In this document: positions 52,560 through 64,000 of the stretch, piece after piece
Position numbering within the stretch: position 1 is the stretch's first letter
Layout of the letters: each line of letters begins with the position of its first letter
Position numbers and translations under genes: made by a program
Assembly (NCBI GenBank): GCA_019055375.1
Contig: JAHQIW010005918.1
Coordinates: 1 to 64,000, forward strand
Direction of reading: 5' to 3'
From: Parelaphostrongylus tenuis
Lineage: Eukaryota; Nematoda; Chromadorea; Rhabditida; Metastrongylidae
DNA: 64,000 nt
The notes under the pieces: generated by a model
Told to the model about the DNA's origin: nothing
Seen by the model: only the letters and a program-made list of their open reading frames with translations
Database searches by the model: none

Positions 52560-53420
52560 CGTGAAGCATCATCGCCCTTATATTTAGCTAAGCATAGCTC
52601 TCCCCTTAAAGTAATGCTAACCAATTAATAGCGTAGATCTCGCAGTCTGAAGAGTGTACTCGTGTTTTAAAATGTTCTTCAACGCTGTAGCAGGAAGAAT
52701 AATATTTTGTTCCCCACAGGTCACGCGTTATCGCGTAGATTTACGTTATTTATTCAGAAATTTTTTCCGTTTTGTAGAGTTTTTAGTTTTTGCTTTGAAA
52801 TTGTAGAAGAAACTGAGTTCTATCCTTTTATGGGTTAAGGCTTCCCATTTTCACTTCACTTCGTTAAGTCAAGCCCGCTACTAAACCTATGCCCATGCAC
52901 GTAAAGCGTATGATAGTGTAGAGGATCTATTGTAATATCAGAGCCTCATATTTTATCTAGTACATTTCTCAGCGAAGAAGAAGAGCGAAGAAAAAATCCT
53001 GAATTCGATAACAAAAGCCACACAACACAGACACGCACCCTCGCCGACAGGCTAGGCACGGTGTATATGAAGTTCAATATTAATTTGCCTGGTATAGCTC
53101 ATTGAAAATAATTAATTTCTATACAAGCGCAGTATTGGAATCGCCAAAATCTACACTATCGAATGATTTTTATTAGTCTAGGGGAATAGCCCTGTTCTAC
53201 GAGAGATGCGCGTTTGTAGAATACAAATTCATTTTATCTGTTACGGCGCTGTAAAAAAACCTTCTTGGAAAAAAATTAATTTTGATATCGCCGCGATTTA
53301 CGTTATCGATTAGTTGTTGATAGTCTATAGGAAGAGATTTATTTTGCGAAAAACAAGCGTGATGATGTACGACGAGTGTGGAACATTGTTTGATTTTCAC
53401 TGCTCTACGTGCTCTAAATG
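52560..53420 (+). mobile_element. MITE-like family C, diverged copy with duplicated right module
   Basis: Carries TGTAGAGGATCTATTGTAATATC, GTTCTACGAGAGATGCGCGTTTG and a second similar GCGAAAAACAAGCGTGATG block near 53340, matching family order with the right module doubled. Confidence 0.45.
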
Positions 53421-53429
53421 CCTTTCTGA

Positions 53430-56400
53430 AAAACAAATACATTTTTGAATTTCTAGAGGCTTAAGCCTTCGACTGATTGTTGAAAGTTGAATATAAATCC
53501 TTTGTTGAGTGATAAATTCTTTTTCAAAAACCCTGTCCGATCACAAAGTGCCAAAATTCTCAGGTTTTATGGATCGAATGCATACTACAAACGTTATTGT
53601 TGTGCTTGATTCCTTCAGTAGATTCCATCTCACTTCAGGTTCTTTTTCTTATAAGTACTATTTATTGACAGACCACGTTTGTATTGTGATTAAAAGTTTG
53701 TATTTTATCAATTACAACTAGAATCGAATCTTTTTCAAATAAAATTAGCTACTTACCAATTCATCGAAATGACTCTTATCTGACGCCCTTTCATAGTCGC
53801 AAAAAGCCACCCATCTCAGTTTGTTTCTTCTTTCTTTGGCTTGGTTTTTCATAAATCGGATGTTCACTTGATTTATCTTCAATCTTTTTCATTTGTGGCT
53901 TACTTTTCGACAACCTACTGCGCTTCTATGGCATTTATAAAAAGCTGACAGTTTTGTCATTAGAGCGGGAAGAATCCATCAGATCTCTTATTCAACTAAT
54001 TTGGTAATAGTTAGGTAGAAGTAATGTCATTGAGAAAAAGTTTGTGATAGCCATTCTTCAGCGTTTTTATGAAGGACGAATCTAGTCCTTGTTCAACAGG
54101 CGGTGATGGTAAGCAGGTTGATTAGGCCGCAAAAACGTTTCAAATCTTGACGGTGCTCATCACAGGAAGCTGCCAGTAGTGATCTGCGGCTCTGTTTTGG
54201 CGCGATGTTTCCTACGTCGAAAAACTCCGGATTGATTTATTCTGATTCTCGAAAGTCACACCCCACCATGCAACACTTATCAAACACTATGACTACAAGT
54301 TGGATTTTATTCCAAACTTATTCACAGCTTGAATCGTCTGTAATATTCATAGTTTAAAGACATCTATAAGGAGGCACAGCCAAGCTGGTCCTAGTCGCGA
54401 AGAAACAGCAGAGGGGCAAGACCGATGGACGAGATTCTAGTAAAATACAGGAGTTCTATCAAAAGAGCGTCCATAATATACCACATGTACTGATCAGATA
54501 TATAGAAAAAGCACTATAGAAATCCTGGAATATCAGCTTTATAAAATGATAATGGTTGAATAGTGAAGAAAAATCCATTCAATCCCGTTAGCGAGTTAGA
54601 TCCTCTATTTCCAGAAATACGACATTATAAGAATTGCTTACCAAATCTAGCAGACATTTGTTAAATAAAGTGTTGGGAGGTGAAATACTTTGATAAAAAG
54701 AAGAGTCTTCGGAATACTAAGACAAATAAGAAGATTGCCACTTTCCCTCAAGATTTGAAAAGCTACAGACTCGTAATCGCTAGAAATGTTCGTGATTTCA
54801 CTAAGAACTCACTTCATGCATTCCATCTCGTGTACTTCACTAATTACAGAAGTTTTGCGATAAAGAGAATCAAGATGCTTGATTCAGTTCTCCGTCTCGG
54901 AGCGAACAAGTCTACCATATGATCATACAGTCGACAAACTGGTAGCAAATTAGTTCGAGAAGATATAGTACTTACTTGGCACATCCGCAGGTCATCAAGT
55001 ATGTTGCATAGGTTGAATATATATTAAATCATATCATCTGTGCTGAGTGTAGAGTTTAATACATGGCGTTTACCAAAACAGTGGATCAACATAGAACACT
55101 TTGTTCCTTTGATTTAGTCTTTTACAAATATATTCTTTATTCTGTATCATTAACACTTTACATTCTTATACACTCGGCAGTATATCGCTTTGAGAAGTCT
55201 GTTGATTAGTCTCAAAAACTCAAAAGCCGTCACTGAAGAATCCTAGTCGTAGTGTAGTAAATCTCCGTCCGTCTAGTGCTCTTCTTCAAGTACGAACTTC
55301 GTACAGCAACATTTCCTTAACTGAAGAGGATGCTAACTGGGATATCTATTAGGGCGTGTCTCTAAGCTAAGAACCTCCGGTCCGTCCAGTTGGTGAGCCC
55401 CATGCCAGTCTCTGCTGTTTCAGCTCAAAGACCTCCACTAGAACATCACCTTCCATTACCATCATATCAGCACAGAAATTCGAAAGCACTTTCTTGGGAT
55501 CACAGTTGTTCATTATACTGGTAAACTCAATGCCATAATCATTACCGTTTATCTAACAAGCGTCAAATTTTTTAGAAAATCCTGTTGCAATATTAAACAC
55601 TAACTAGAGGGCTAATTATATATTGCCAATTTGCTTATTTATAGTTTGTAGTAATTTTCATCATTTCCCTTCTTGCACCTTCGCGTCTACTCAAAACGAA
55701 TACAAAATTCAAAATTTAGTTTCTGCAACATTGGCCATTTATTCGCCACCTTTTTGTGAGTAATCTTCCAATTTTCTTTCCACTTTTATGTATGACATAC
55801 CAGTTGACGTTGTTATTCATTAATATTTCAAATCAGTGTTTGCAACTCTAATGTCCTGCTCATGCTGCTCCAATGTTTGAATGTAAAATGCAACTACGAG
55901 GAGGGGTGAGATGTAAACAAAAGTCGCAACCTTAATTGGGTTCCAAGCATTCAACTATCCTTAGAGGTCTTAGATGCTATCCACTGCACTATCGTGTTAA
56001 TTGATCTACCTTTTCAGCTATGTTTCAACCATATCGGCGCTATCAGCAATCACCCGTCATTAAGAATGATTTGGTGGAGCGGAAAATGGCATTAAACCAA
56101 ATCAAGCTGAAGCTGAAGTCGAAATCACAATGTCTGAACTATTTCCAAGGTCGATGACCACCTATCAACCTCGACGTTCTTCGATGACTACTTTCTTTTC
56201 TTTTCAGGCCAAACACGATGGTATTAGTGCAACTTATTATTACAGTTGGAGTTGCGGCAGTTTCACCTTTTTAGAGCCTGAAAAATCAGGTTGCTAGGTC
56301 ACATGTTTCTGTGCAAAAAGACTAAGTTCTACTTGAAAATCCCGTCCGTTAGTGTCTGTGATCTATGTGAACCTAATGGGATACTTGATTAGCTTCAGTA

Positions 56401-56930
56401 TTGCCGTCTAGGTGTTTTTTTTTACACGGACGCAGAGTTGCATTTCCGTTTCGGTCGATATACTTGTCGCCGCTCGTTTCAGAAGAGATTAGGTAAAGTA
56501 AACCGTATTTTCAAAAATTCTATTTACTGTCGCCTTCTCCAACGACACGGTAGCGGATTCCGGAAATTCGGAGCACAGTTGAGGTTCCAAGTTTTGCTCC
56601 CATCCTAACACCATGCTAATTTATTCTATTGCATGCGACTTATCCTTCACATCTATCGTACGGATTCTAGCATTTTATATATTCGATTCATTTCCTCGCA
56701 TGCACAGCCCATGTAGTTGCTGCAACTTTTTTCGTGAACCCTTCCTAGAGCCCTGCAAAAGTTGGGCCAGAGAGCTCGCCTTTAGGACTACAGAGAGTGA
56801 CTCATATGCAGACGATTTTCACGACCTCGTATGCTTAAGAGACTCGATGAGAATAAGAGTGAGGAAATGAAAGAAAGTAAAATCAGCGCTACTTTCAAGA
56901 TGGTCAGCAGCAATACTACTGTGCTGCCGC
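53430..56930. other. Gene-poor intergenic DNA
   Basis: Frames such as plus 54680-54922 and 56613-56870 have no recognisable domain and no convincing splice context. I see no RNA gene. Confidence 0.45.
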
Positions 56931-56937
56931 CGCAGTA

Positions 56938-57050
56938 ATCATATATATATATATATAAAGTTTTTACGAAGAAATTTTTCTTGTGATACTACATATAATA
57001 AGTATACTTAGGCATATATATGTGTATTTATATATGTATATATATGCATT
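56938..57050. repeat. AT microsatellite, two tracts
   Basis: ATATAT runs at 56940-56955 and near 57015-57045, directly 5' of the LINE fragment. Confidence 0.85.
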
Positions 57051-57059
57051 GTGAAATCT

Positions 57060-58110
57060 TATAATTTTAGCTTTATAAAGTTCACAACCAAAATATCTCC
57101 ATTCTACAACAATATCACCATTGACGTGAGAAGAGGGGTTCGACAAGGTGATACAATTTCGCCAAAACTATTCACTGTCACCCTACACAACGTCATGCGA
57201 ACATTAGAATGGGACGAAATGGGAGTGAAAATTGACGGTCGACAATTAAACCATCTTCGCTATGTGACAATATTGTTCTCATAACACCAAACATCAGTCA
57301 AGCGGAACGAATGTTGACCGATTTCGATAACGCCTGTGGAAAGATTGGTCTTCAACTGAATCTAACAAAACAATGTTCATGAGGAACGGATGGGTTTCTG
57401 AATGCCCCATTCACGCTCAACGGAACGACAATCTCCGAATGCTCCAGTTACGTCTATCTAGGTCGTGAAATCAACATGATGAACGACCTAGCTCCAGAGT
57501 TGAGCAGGAGGAAACGAGCGGCTTGGGGAACGTTTAAGAGCATCGAAGATGTAGTGAAGAGGACAAAGAACATCCGACTCCGTGCCCACCTTTTCGACTC
57601 GACAATTATCCCTGCCCTAACGTATGCAGCAGAAACCTGGTCGCTACGTAAGCAGGATGAAAGATCACTTGGCGTTATCGAACGCTCAGTCGAAAGGTCG
57701 ATGCTAGGAGTATCCCGTATCTCGCAAATGAGAGAAAGGATCCGAATTTCCGACCTACGTCAACGATCGAAAATCAGAGACGCCGTTCTACACGCCAGTA
57801 TATCGAAAATAAGGTGGGCCGGACACGTGATGCGCTTCAACGACAACCGATGGACGAGAGCCGTACCGACTGGATTCCTCGAGACGTCAAGCCTCTAAAG
57901 GAAGACCACTGACCCGTTGTCCTATTTCTTCACGAAAGCGATAGAAGAAAGGTATGAGGCTCAACGGATCCCTAGAGCGAGGAGGACCCACTGGGCTACT
58001 CTTCCACGCGATTGGGAAAAATGGAAGAGTTGCTGGTACCCGCTCGAGTCGCTCGACGATCAACGGGACGACAGGTGATAGAGGTGATATGCGTTGTATT
58101 AGTTAGGCTT
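57060..58110 (+). pseudogene. RTE-type non-LTR retrotransposon, 3' half, dead
   Basis: The first frame gives D-V-R-R-G-V-R-Q-G-D-T-I-S-P-K-L-F, the conserved R-x-G-x-R-Q-G-D-x-x-S-P motif of LINE reverse transcriptases. The catalytic box that should read F-A-D-D is destroyed (L-R-Y-V-T; the following frame gives D-N-I-V-L-I). A stop follows near 57380, then 57476-57898 encodes R-A-A-W-G-T-F-K-S-I-E, T-Y-A-A-E-T-W and W-A-G-H-V-M-R, hallmarks of the RTE C-terminus. After a frameshift, R-A-R-R-T-H-W-A-T-L-P-R-D-W and a final D-D-Q-R-D-D-R stop at 58076-58078 finish the protein. The endonuclease and first half of the RT are missing, as is usual for 5' truncation. Confidence 0.9.
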
Positions 58111-58616
58111 TCATCCTTTATATCAACCCACCAGATGATAGTTCCATTATGACTTCGACTTAATCCAATGATGTAAATTAATTAGGCGATTTATCATATA
58201 TGAATGTCGTAAATCCAACCACCTCTGTTTATGTCTTTCCCTTATTCACTTTATTCTTAGCAGTCGTTTTATCATCAGTTTGGAAAATCTGTGGGACTTC
58301 CACACGTTTAACCTTTCTTCGAAAGCTAACTTTTCTTGTTAGAACCATGAACGGAAATTTAATCGAGCAAGAAAAATAATTTTATGTGAAGAATATCTAT
58401 ATCCGGATCTTGTATTTGGGTGCATGAACAGCTGTTTGCAAGTAAAAATTCACCGAAAAAAATAGCAGCTTCTTAATCCCTCATTGCAGGAAAAGTGGGA
58501 GTGACTTTCCACATTTTTTCGCGTTTTTTTACGACAAACTTTTAATGTATTGTTTACTTGCTTCATTGTAATATTGAGAGGACATTTGAGAAGTATCCTG
58601 TGACATAAAAGATTTC

Positions 58617-58618
58617 AG
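58617..58618 (+). promoter_or_regulatory. Probable spliced-leader trans-splice acceptor
   Basis: AAAAGATTTCAG ends here, ten bases before the ATG at 58628. TTTCAG close to the start codon is the usual nematode trans-splice acceptor; no upstream exon is evident. Confidence 0.55.
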
Positions 58619-58627
58619 TTGTTTTGA

Positions 58628-58753
58628 ATGGGACCTCTGCCAAGAGAAATGAGTATTTTACTGATTGTTATTTTTGGCATCGATCTTATTGCGACAGAGG
58701 AGATTCGGGTGAATTTTTGCGTTCTACGTTGCAAAGATAACCATATGCGCAAG
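58628..58753 (+). CDS. Secreted cysteine-containing protein, exon 1
   Basis: ATG at 58628 (M-G-P-L-P-R-E) or at 58649 (M-S-I-L-L-I-V-I-F-G-I-D-L-I-A-T), followed by E-I-R-V-N-F-C-V-L-R-C-K-D-N-H-M-R-K. The second Met starts a compact signal peptide. Donor AAG/GTTCGT, phase 0. Mature part begins with a C-x3-C pair. Family not recognised. Confidence 0.65.
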
Positions 58754-59425
58754 GTTCGTTTGTTTTCTATCCTTTCTTATTTCTGCATTTACTATTCCGT
58801 CATCATCCTGAAGAAAATCAATTGAAAGTTTCGAAATCAGCTAACTATTCAATCAGAGCACTGCATGCATTCGACTCCATTTAAAGCAGGCGAAACTGAT
58901 CAAGTGCATATTTTGCCTATACAATCCCTTTCTCGAGTACTTGCCTATGCAAAGTCATCGGAACTTGTAATACTTTCATCTAAATATGGAGCCACTCTTG
59001 CTTCCGTGGATTAAACGGCCCCCTTACTCTGTCGACCACCTCACATCCACTCTAAAATGACTCTAATAATCACCTAATCACTCTGATAATCGGCCAGTAG
59101 GGCCTTCTTTTTTGAGCCAGATAGTAAGTCGGCTGTTGGGAATCTCGCGGAGATTTTCTGCCTGACAGTTAGGCTGTCCGCGGACTAGAGGTCTCCTCTG
59201 GAGGTTCGCCCTATTTGGTCTCTCGGATGAAGGTGTAAACTTCTGTATTGTCTCTGCTCACCGTGCTATGGAGATGGATTTATCACAGTACAATACCTTG
59301 ATATACCATACTCTACCGCAACGATACGACGGGTGCATGCAATATGAAATTATTCATAAAAAGAAAAACAGAAGTCTCATTGAAATATGCTCCTCAAAGC
59401 TTTGCTAAGATATTTTCTTTTAAAG

Positions 59426-59529
59426 ATGGACAACGAATGGTCAACTGACTTCACTTTACCGTTGCTGAATTTGCTTCGCACTACCGGAAACGAAACGGCA
59501 GCTTTTCTAAAAGCCAAGCTCATCTGCGA
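59426..59529 (+). CDS. Secreted cysteine-containing protein, exon 2
   Basis: Acceptor CTTTTAAAG, donor GCGA/GTAAGC, phases 0 to 2. Encodes M-D-N-E-W-S-T-D-F-T-L-P-L-L-N-L-L-R-T-T then G-N-E-T-A-A-F-L-K-A-K-L-I-C. The other two frames are closed. N-E-T is a possible glycosylation site. Confidence 0.6.
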
Positions 59530-59559
59530 GTAAGCTTTTTGTAGTTATTTTTTCATAAT

Positions 59560-61490
59560 TACTTTTTTGGTGCTTATAGTACTCCGTGCATTGTAGGTTT
59601 TCTAGTAGTCTTTATTTTTTCAGCGTCAATAGACGTCACTTTTGGTATCAAACATTTTAGTTTCTATTACTCTGACTGTAAAAACTATCCTTCTTTTTGA
59701 AATGTCGATAGGTTGGGGATCTTTTATAATATTCGTAGAATGATCGCTTCTTTATCACTGAGGTTTAACCATCTGTAATCTCACTTTAACTATCAAGCTA
59801 ATGAGACAAATGTTAGTAAAGCCTTTATTTTGACTTTCCATGGGATTTTTTGCTCCTGAGTAAACTATCCAAAAGGTTTTATGGGATTTCCTGCTGTAAC
59901 TACTTACCCGATATTCTTTCTACCACCTCAGAGACGTCACCACTATGCCTTTCCCCTATACGCACACCTAATGGAGCAATTATCCGGCTTTTTAATTTCC
60001 CATTTAGGTATTCTTTTATGTGAGCATTGAGTTTTATCCCCGTCTCGCCTGCGCATTCATCACCACAATGTCTTACATAAAATCAGCTCTATTGTATCTG
60101 AACTCATGCGTCCCCTTCTCTACCGTTTCCGTATACCACAAAATTCTCTACTCCACATAGACGGTCGCGAGAGATTCCGAACCAATTGGTGGCGTATTAC
60201 GTTTTCTATAGCGACGGTTAGTTTGGTTCTTATGACGGATTGTTTTGCAGCAATGAGAGCGACCTCGCCTCTTTAACCTGACATCAGTGGCCGTTCCTCC
60301 GTAGCTATTTGCGATGACTATTTATCATACCAACTGCAATGATTCATTTTTTTTCTTTTCCGAGCAAACGCTCTTTTGGTACACGCTTCGAATAAGTGCC
60401 TTATTGCGTGTGGCGGATGAGAAGGGAGGCACTGCACGGTGTGTTTCTATCAATTGGCTTTCAATACCTTTGATAATGTAGCTTCTTTTGATAGGCTAAT
60501 CTGAACGCTCAGAGGTAGAGGCCAGTTTTCTCAAAATTTTCCCAAATGAATTCATATAATCGAACTGTTCATTAACAGTTCAAGACATCAGTCCATATTC
60601 TTTTATGTGGAGCGGATTAAAAAACAATCATTGATGTATTTACAATAGAGTCAAGCTATGGCGATTGAAAACTGCGAATTCCATCTTACACTATAAGGAT
60701 TCCATCTTACTTTACTCCATAGCTAAAACTCTCTGCGCATAATATCTTCTAGGCTACCTAAACATCGAACTGCTCAGACATTCCTTCGAAAAAGTCGTGA
60801 GTTTATGAGTCAACAAAACATAAAAATTTATTTGTTCTTTCTTTCCATGCAAACCTCGTGATCGACTTGTATTGCAGCATCATATTCTCATATACTACCT
60901 AAACAACGTCTGTGTAGAGTGGGGTAATATCGAATGCCTTTATTGTAAACGACGGTTTGGCTGCGCACAAGGAAATGACCTATGAAAACTTTGATGTCAT
61001 GGATATGGACCAGTGAAAAACTTTGACAAAACTGGGAACATGTGGCATTAAAACCATGTCAATCATATCATTGACACGTTTACACAACTGTGAATGGCCT
61101 AATTTTGATTGATGAAGAACTGGTGGACTCAAGGTTGAAAGATTGCAGAGTTTTGACCCATTATTTTCTGTCTACGTAGAGTCATGATTTTCAAGCATTG
61201 GCTCATATCGCAATCATTTGATGATTACTCAACGCTTCAATTCGGCTTACAAATTAAATTAATATGTTTTCGAAAACTTTTATAAATTTCTATGCCTATG
61301 TAGGCAGTGTTTTAGTTTCTTCGAAGGCGATTTAGCATTTTATCATTTTGCATAAATGTTGAGGATCGCAACCTAAGTCCAAAGAAAAATTGCAAGACGT
61401 TTTTCAAAGCATTAATTAAATCTCATCTCTCCCAAAACCTAATTTTTGTTGAGTTTTGTCTGAGAAATTTATAAGATTTTTTTCGTCGTT
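59560..61490. other. Intron 2 of the small secreted gene
   Basis: About 2 kb of T-rich DNA. I see no exon, RNA gene or recognisable mobile element in it. Confidence 0.45.
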
Positions 61491-61494
61491 TCAG

Positions 61495-61534
61495 AATATT
61501 TCATAATAATATCGTTGGAGTGTGCCGCATCAGG
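61495..61534 (+). CDS. Secreted cysteine-containing protein, exon 3 (40 nt)
   Basis: Strong acceptor CGTCGTTTCAG, donor CAGG/GTATAG, phases 1 to 0. Encodes I-F-H-N-N-I-V-G-V-C-R-I-R. Its start phase matches the end of exon 2. Confidence 0.5.
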
Positions 61535-61728
61535 GTATAGTACGCGATCTATGACGTTACTGTAATCTGATGTCATTACATCAATTTTATTAGTTTTTCG
61601 GCCAAAAAGCTCGAAAATCGCTGGTAATTATGAAAGAAGAGGCGTAAATTTTTTTACTTTCCTAAAATTCCGCTATTAGCTAATTTCGGCTAGTAATAGC
61701 ATAAATTTGAGATGATTTTGCAGAAAAG

Positions 61729-61953
61729 AAAGGAAAGGTTGCATGGAACTCACACAATTACTTCCAGATTTTGAGAGAATTTCTATGCATAGGAGAAAAT
61801 ACCCAATTAATTGAGGATTACTTCTGTGAGTGGAATTTCAATAAAACTTCTTTCGTTGACAAATGTACGAGTGAAGCTTTTTTTGAACTATCAATCAAAT
61901 TGTTTATTATGCACACATGTCTGGGTCAAAATCACGAACCTAATGAAAACTAA
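61729..61953 (+). CDS. Secreted cysteine-containing protein, last exon
   Basis: Encodes K-G-K-V-A-W-N-S-H-N-Y-F-Q-I-L-R-E-F-L-C, then D-Y-F-C-E-W-N-F-N-K-T-S-F-V-D-K-C and H-T-C-L-G-Q-N-H-E-P-N-E-N, stop TAA. Phase 0 needs the acceptor AAAAG before 61729; the stronger TTTTGCAG before 61724 would give phase 2 and break the frame with exon 3. The spaced cysteines in a helical context resemble small nematode secreted proteins such as the DUF19 (T20D4.11-like) group, but I cannot confirm this. Confidence 0.6.
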   Translation, partial: KGKVAWNSHNYFQILREFLCIGENTQLIEDYFCEWNFNKTSFVDKCTSEAFFELSIKLFIMHTCLGQNHEPNEN

Positions 61954-62036
61954 TCAAGAGAAGGAAAGGCACTACAAAAGGAATAACTTTCCATAGGCAT
62001 TTCATGCTAGATCGTGAACCTTGGAAAAGGCTTCAT

Positions 62037-62042
62037 AATAAA
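62037..62042 (+). terminator. Polyadenylation signal
   Basis: AATAAA 84 nt after the stop codon of the small secreted gene. Confidence 0.65.
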
Positions 62043-63070
62043 AAGTTTGTGAGAATTACCATAGAGGATAGTTGAAAACACACCACTGTTAGCGTAATTG
62101 TTCAGCTGATCATCGCCTCAAGTGCAGAAATGCGTAAATCAACGCATGTGTTTCACTAGGCTAAGTCGCTCAGGATAAAGATCCAGATCAACGTCTTCGT
62201 TTAGAAAACCTGCCATGAATAAATCAGTGCCAAGTTGTTTTCGAATTCTTTGGAGAAAATTCAAAATATCTCATATCTAGCGTAGAAAGAGTATTGTGAT
62301 CGGATAGAGCACGCGCTTCCGGAAAGAGTGAGGTGCGGGTTCTAGTCCTGCCTGACGCGAAGGTTTTGCACTCACTCTACATTATTGTTTGCTGCTTAAT
62401 GAAGTCTCAATCATTAGACAGACGAAATTTTTCGGTTTATAATGGGTATATTTGGCTTTCGGAAAGGAGTTCCTTGAGCTTGTAACAACCGAAAGGTGCT
62501 GTGGTAAGTGCTCACTGAATGTGGAAGCCAATATTCTTTTGATCGTTACGAAGCTCGAAGAAGTTCTTTCCGGAAGCTAAATATACCATTATGATTAAAA
62601 AAATTTTCTCTATCTATGGATTAAAAGTTCATTACAACAGAACTTTTATCCAGTGAGAAATCTCAGAATGTGAAGCAAAATCTCAACTGGCACGGCGCCA
62701 GAAATTAGCTCTTTGAGAAATCAATCATGCCATTGAAATTCACTTGAATTGAGCCATCGACAAACTATAGCAACGTTTTGCAAAAGCAAAAAATACGTTT
62801 TGACCAAAGGCCTGCAGTGCCGAAGCCATAATAGAACAATACCGAATTATTAAGCTTGCGCAAATAAATGTTTACAGCAGCTAGCTAGTTTGAAACAGAA
62901 AGGCGATCCTTTGTAAATAAAACTTCACGTCGAATTTCTGGTTATACTCAACGAAAGCAACTTGTAAATAAAAATCATCTGCGTGGCAGTTTGCCCAGGA
63001 TGAACAGAGACACCATTACGGTGCCAAATTTGATGACGTCACGGGCCTGCCGCGCCTCAATACTTAATTA
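62043..63070. other. Intergenic DNA with a decayed SINE head
   Basis: A degenerate family 1 tRNA-like head lies at 62285-62365 (GCACGCGCTTCCGGAAAGAG, GGGTTCTAGTCCTGCCTGACGC). Nothing else can be supported. Confidence 0.5.
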
Positions 63071-63079
63071 TAGATTACT

Positions 63080-63305
63080 ACCATGTATATGTAAAAACGT
63101 CTGCGTCAGCCGGGATCTGAACCCAGATCTCACTCTTTCCGGGAGCGTATGCTAACCGTTGCACTACCGACGCTCGTTTTTGCACAGCACTCTTATTTAC
63201 GCTATAACGCGTTGTCTGCCAACAGCCAATCGTCGACGGTCTGGCGGGGCAGCCGCTATCGGACATATTGGGTCTACTTTAATATCACACCACTGCAAGT
63301 GGCAG
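63080..63305 (-). mobile_element. tRNA-derived SINE (family 1)
   Basis: tRNA-like head on the minus strand at 63103-63173. It stands back to back with the next copy; both share the GCCAACAGCCAATCGTCGAC / CCGTCGACGGTTGGCTGTTG block in opposite orientation. Confidence 0.7.
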
Positions 63306-63314
63306 TCAAAATAA

Positions 63315-63605
63315 AATATTTTAGACTGATTATCGATATCCAATGTCTGTCAACACAAGTGGGTTCAGTGCCGATAGCGGCTGCTCCGCCAGACCGTCGA
63401 CGGTTGGCTGTTGGCAGACAACGCGTCATAGCATAAATAAGAGTGATGTGCAAAAACGAGCGTCGGTAGTGCAACGGTTAGCATACGCTCCCGGAAAGAA
63501 TGAGATCTGGGTTCGAATCCGGGCTGACGCAAACGTGTTTGCACAGTACTCCACATATTGGGTATAGTATAAGATCATACCACTGCAAGTGGCAGTCAAA
63601 ATAAA
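63315..63605 (+). mobile_element. tRNA-derived SINE (family 1), best-preserved copy
   Basis: About 290 bp. The tRNA-like head at 63460-63530 folds with acceptor GCGTCGG/CTGACGC, D-stem GTGC/GCAT, anticodon stem CGCTC with loop CCGGAAA, and B-box GGGTTCGAATCC. C at position 33 and a T-stem mismatch argue against a working tRNA. The tail CATACCACTGCAAGTGGCAG contains a small hairpin (CCACTGC/GCAGTGG-like). Confidence 0.75.
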
Positions 63606-64000
63606 AATGAATTTAGACTATGTATATGTAAGTTGATAATAAGAGTACAACATGTTAAAACACTTGACTATGAATGTTGCTTTTCCAGCACACCTTTACC
63701 TCTTAAAGCAAGAAGGAACTAATTTGTATCTCTAGTAGTTAAAATCAGCAGTTAAGGTGCATCCTTGTTAATGTAGTGATTCTTAGCTCTAGTTCTGAAC
63801 ACTGCAACTTTTTCCTTTACCACCATCAAATACAAGATGCTCAGTTGATTACTAAAACTCTCCCACAATTGCGTCTTATGAGCACTCAATTTATCACTTT
63901 TTTACACCACTCATTTTCATATGTGCTGCGGGGATTCCAGTACTTTTTACATTCGATTTGCTGCCGCACTGTCGACGAACGTAATGAAAATTTTGCATGT

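Noticed and set aside
63460..63530. Functional tRNA gene
   Set aside because: Folds as a cloverleaf but has C33, a T-stem mismatch and many copies with a shared 3' tail, so it is a SINE.
1..64000. CRISPR arrays, bacterial operons, rRNA genes
   Set aside because: No regularly spaced repeats, no ribosome-binding-site/ORF trains and no rRNA-like blocks; the sequence is eukaryotic.

Overview
ORGANISM. This is nuclear DNA from an animal, most probably a nematode and possibly a strongylid (hookworm-like) one. No open reading frame exceeds 140 codons. Genes are split into exons of 50-200 bp with AT-rich introns of up to about 4 kb and TTTCAG-like acceptors. The main locus encodes tandem cysteine-rich repeats of the lustrin/WR1 type, which are abundant in nematodes. 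Interspersed repeats fill most introns. Species cannot be fixed from sequence alone. LAYOUT. (1) From 50301 down to 7048 the minus strand carries a secreted multi-repeat protein. I resolved 29 exons. Nearly all joins keep reading phase and cysteine spacing. The exons encode a signal peptide and about 19 lustrin/WR1-like units. The join between 44801 and 40055 is unresolved, so this may be one long gene or two tandem paralogues: gene A 50301-44778 and gene B, perhaps starting at a second signal-peptide ORF at 40876 and ending at 7048. Two one-base frame problems (near 10923 and 8657) and a GC splice donor (18936/18935) are the oddities. (2) From 58628 to 61953 the plus strand carries a small four-exon gene for a secreted cysteine-containing protein of no recognised family, with a probable trans-splice acceptor and a polyadenylation signal. 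(3) Between and inside these genes lies a rich mobile-element landscape: an RTE-type LINE remnant (57060-58110), a Penelope-like GIY-YIG endonuclease remnant (18020-18517), at least four tRNA-derived SINE families, a long-inverted-repeat MITE-like family with about seven copies, and a fold-back repeat at 41600-42180. MOST INTERESTING SYSTEM. The window holds a series of short non-autonomous elements carrying hammerhead ribozymes. Two are intact insertions (7183-7926 and 34125-34915), each a head-to-head inverted pair of units bounded by a 13- or 14-bp target-site duplication. A third, older insertion (19318-19758) has a 33-bp near-duplicate flank. Four ribozymes have a complete catalytic core, and two more sit in the older CUGAAGA form. 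Their stem III is a perfect palindrome (AUAGGCGCCUAU in one family, ACACGUGU in the other), the arrangement expected if two ribozymes must pair to cleave. In the 7-kb element two same-strand ribozymes are 282 bp apart, so cleavage at both would release a unit-length RNA of about 281 nt. Penelope-like retroelements are known to carry hammerhead motifs, so the decayed GIY-YIG gene at 18 kb is a plausible relative of the machinery that moved them; that link is inference.
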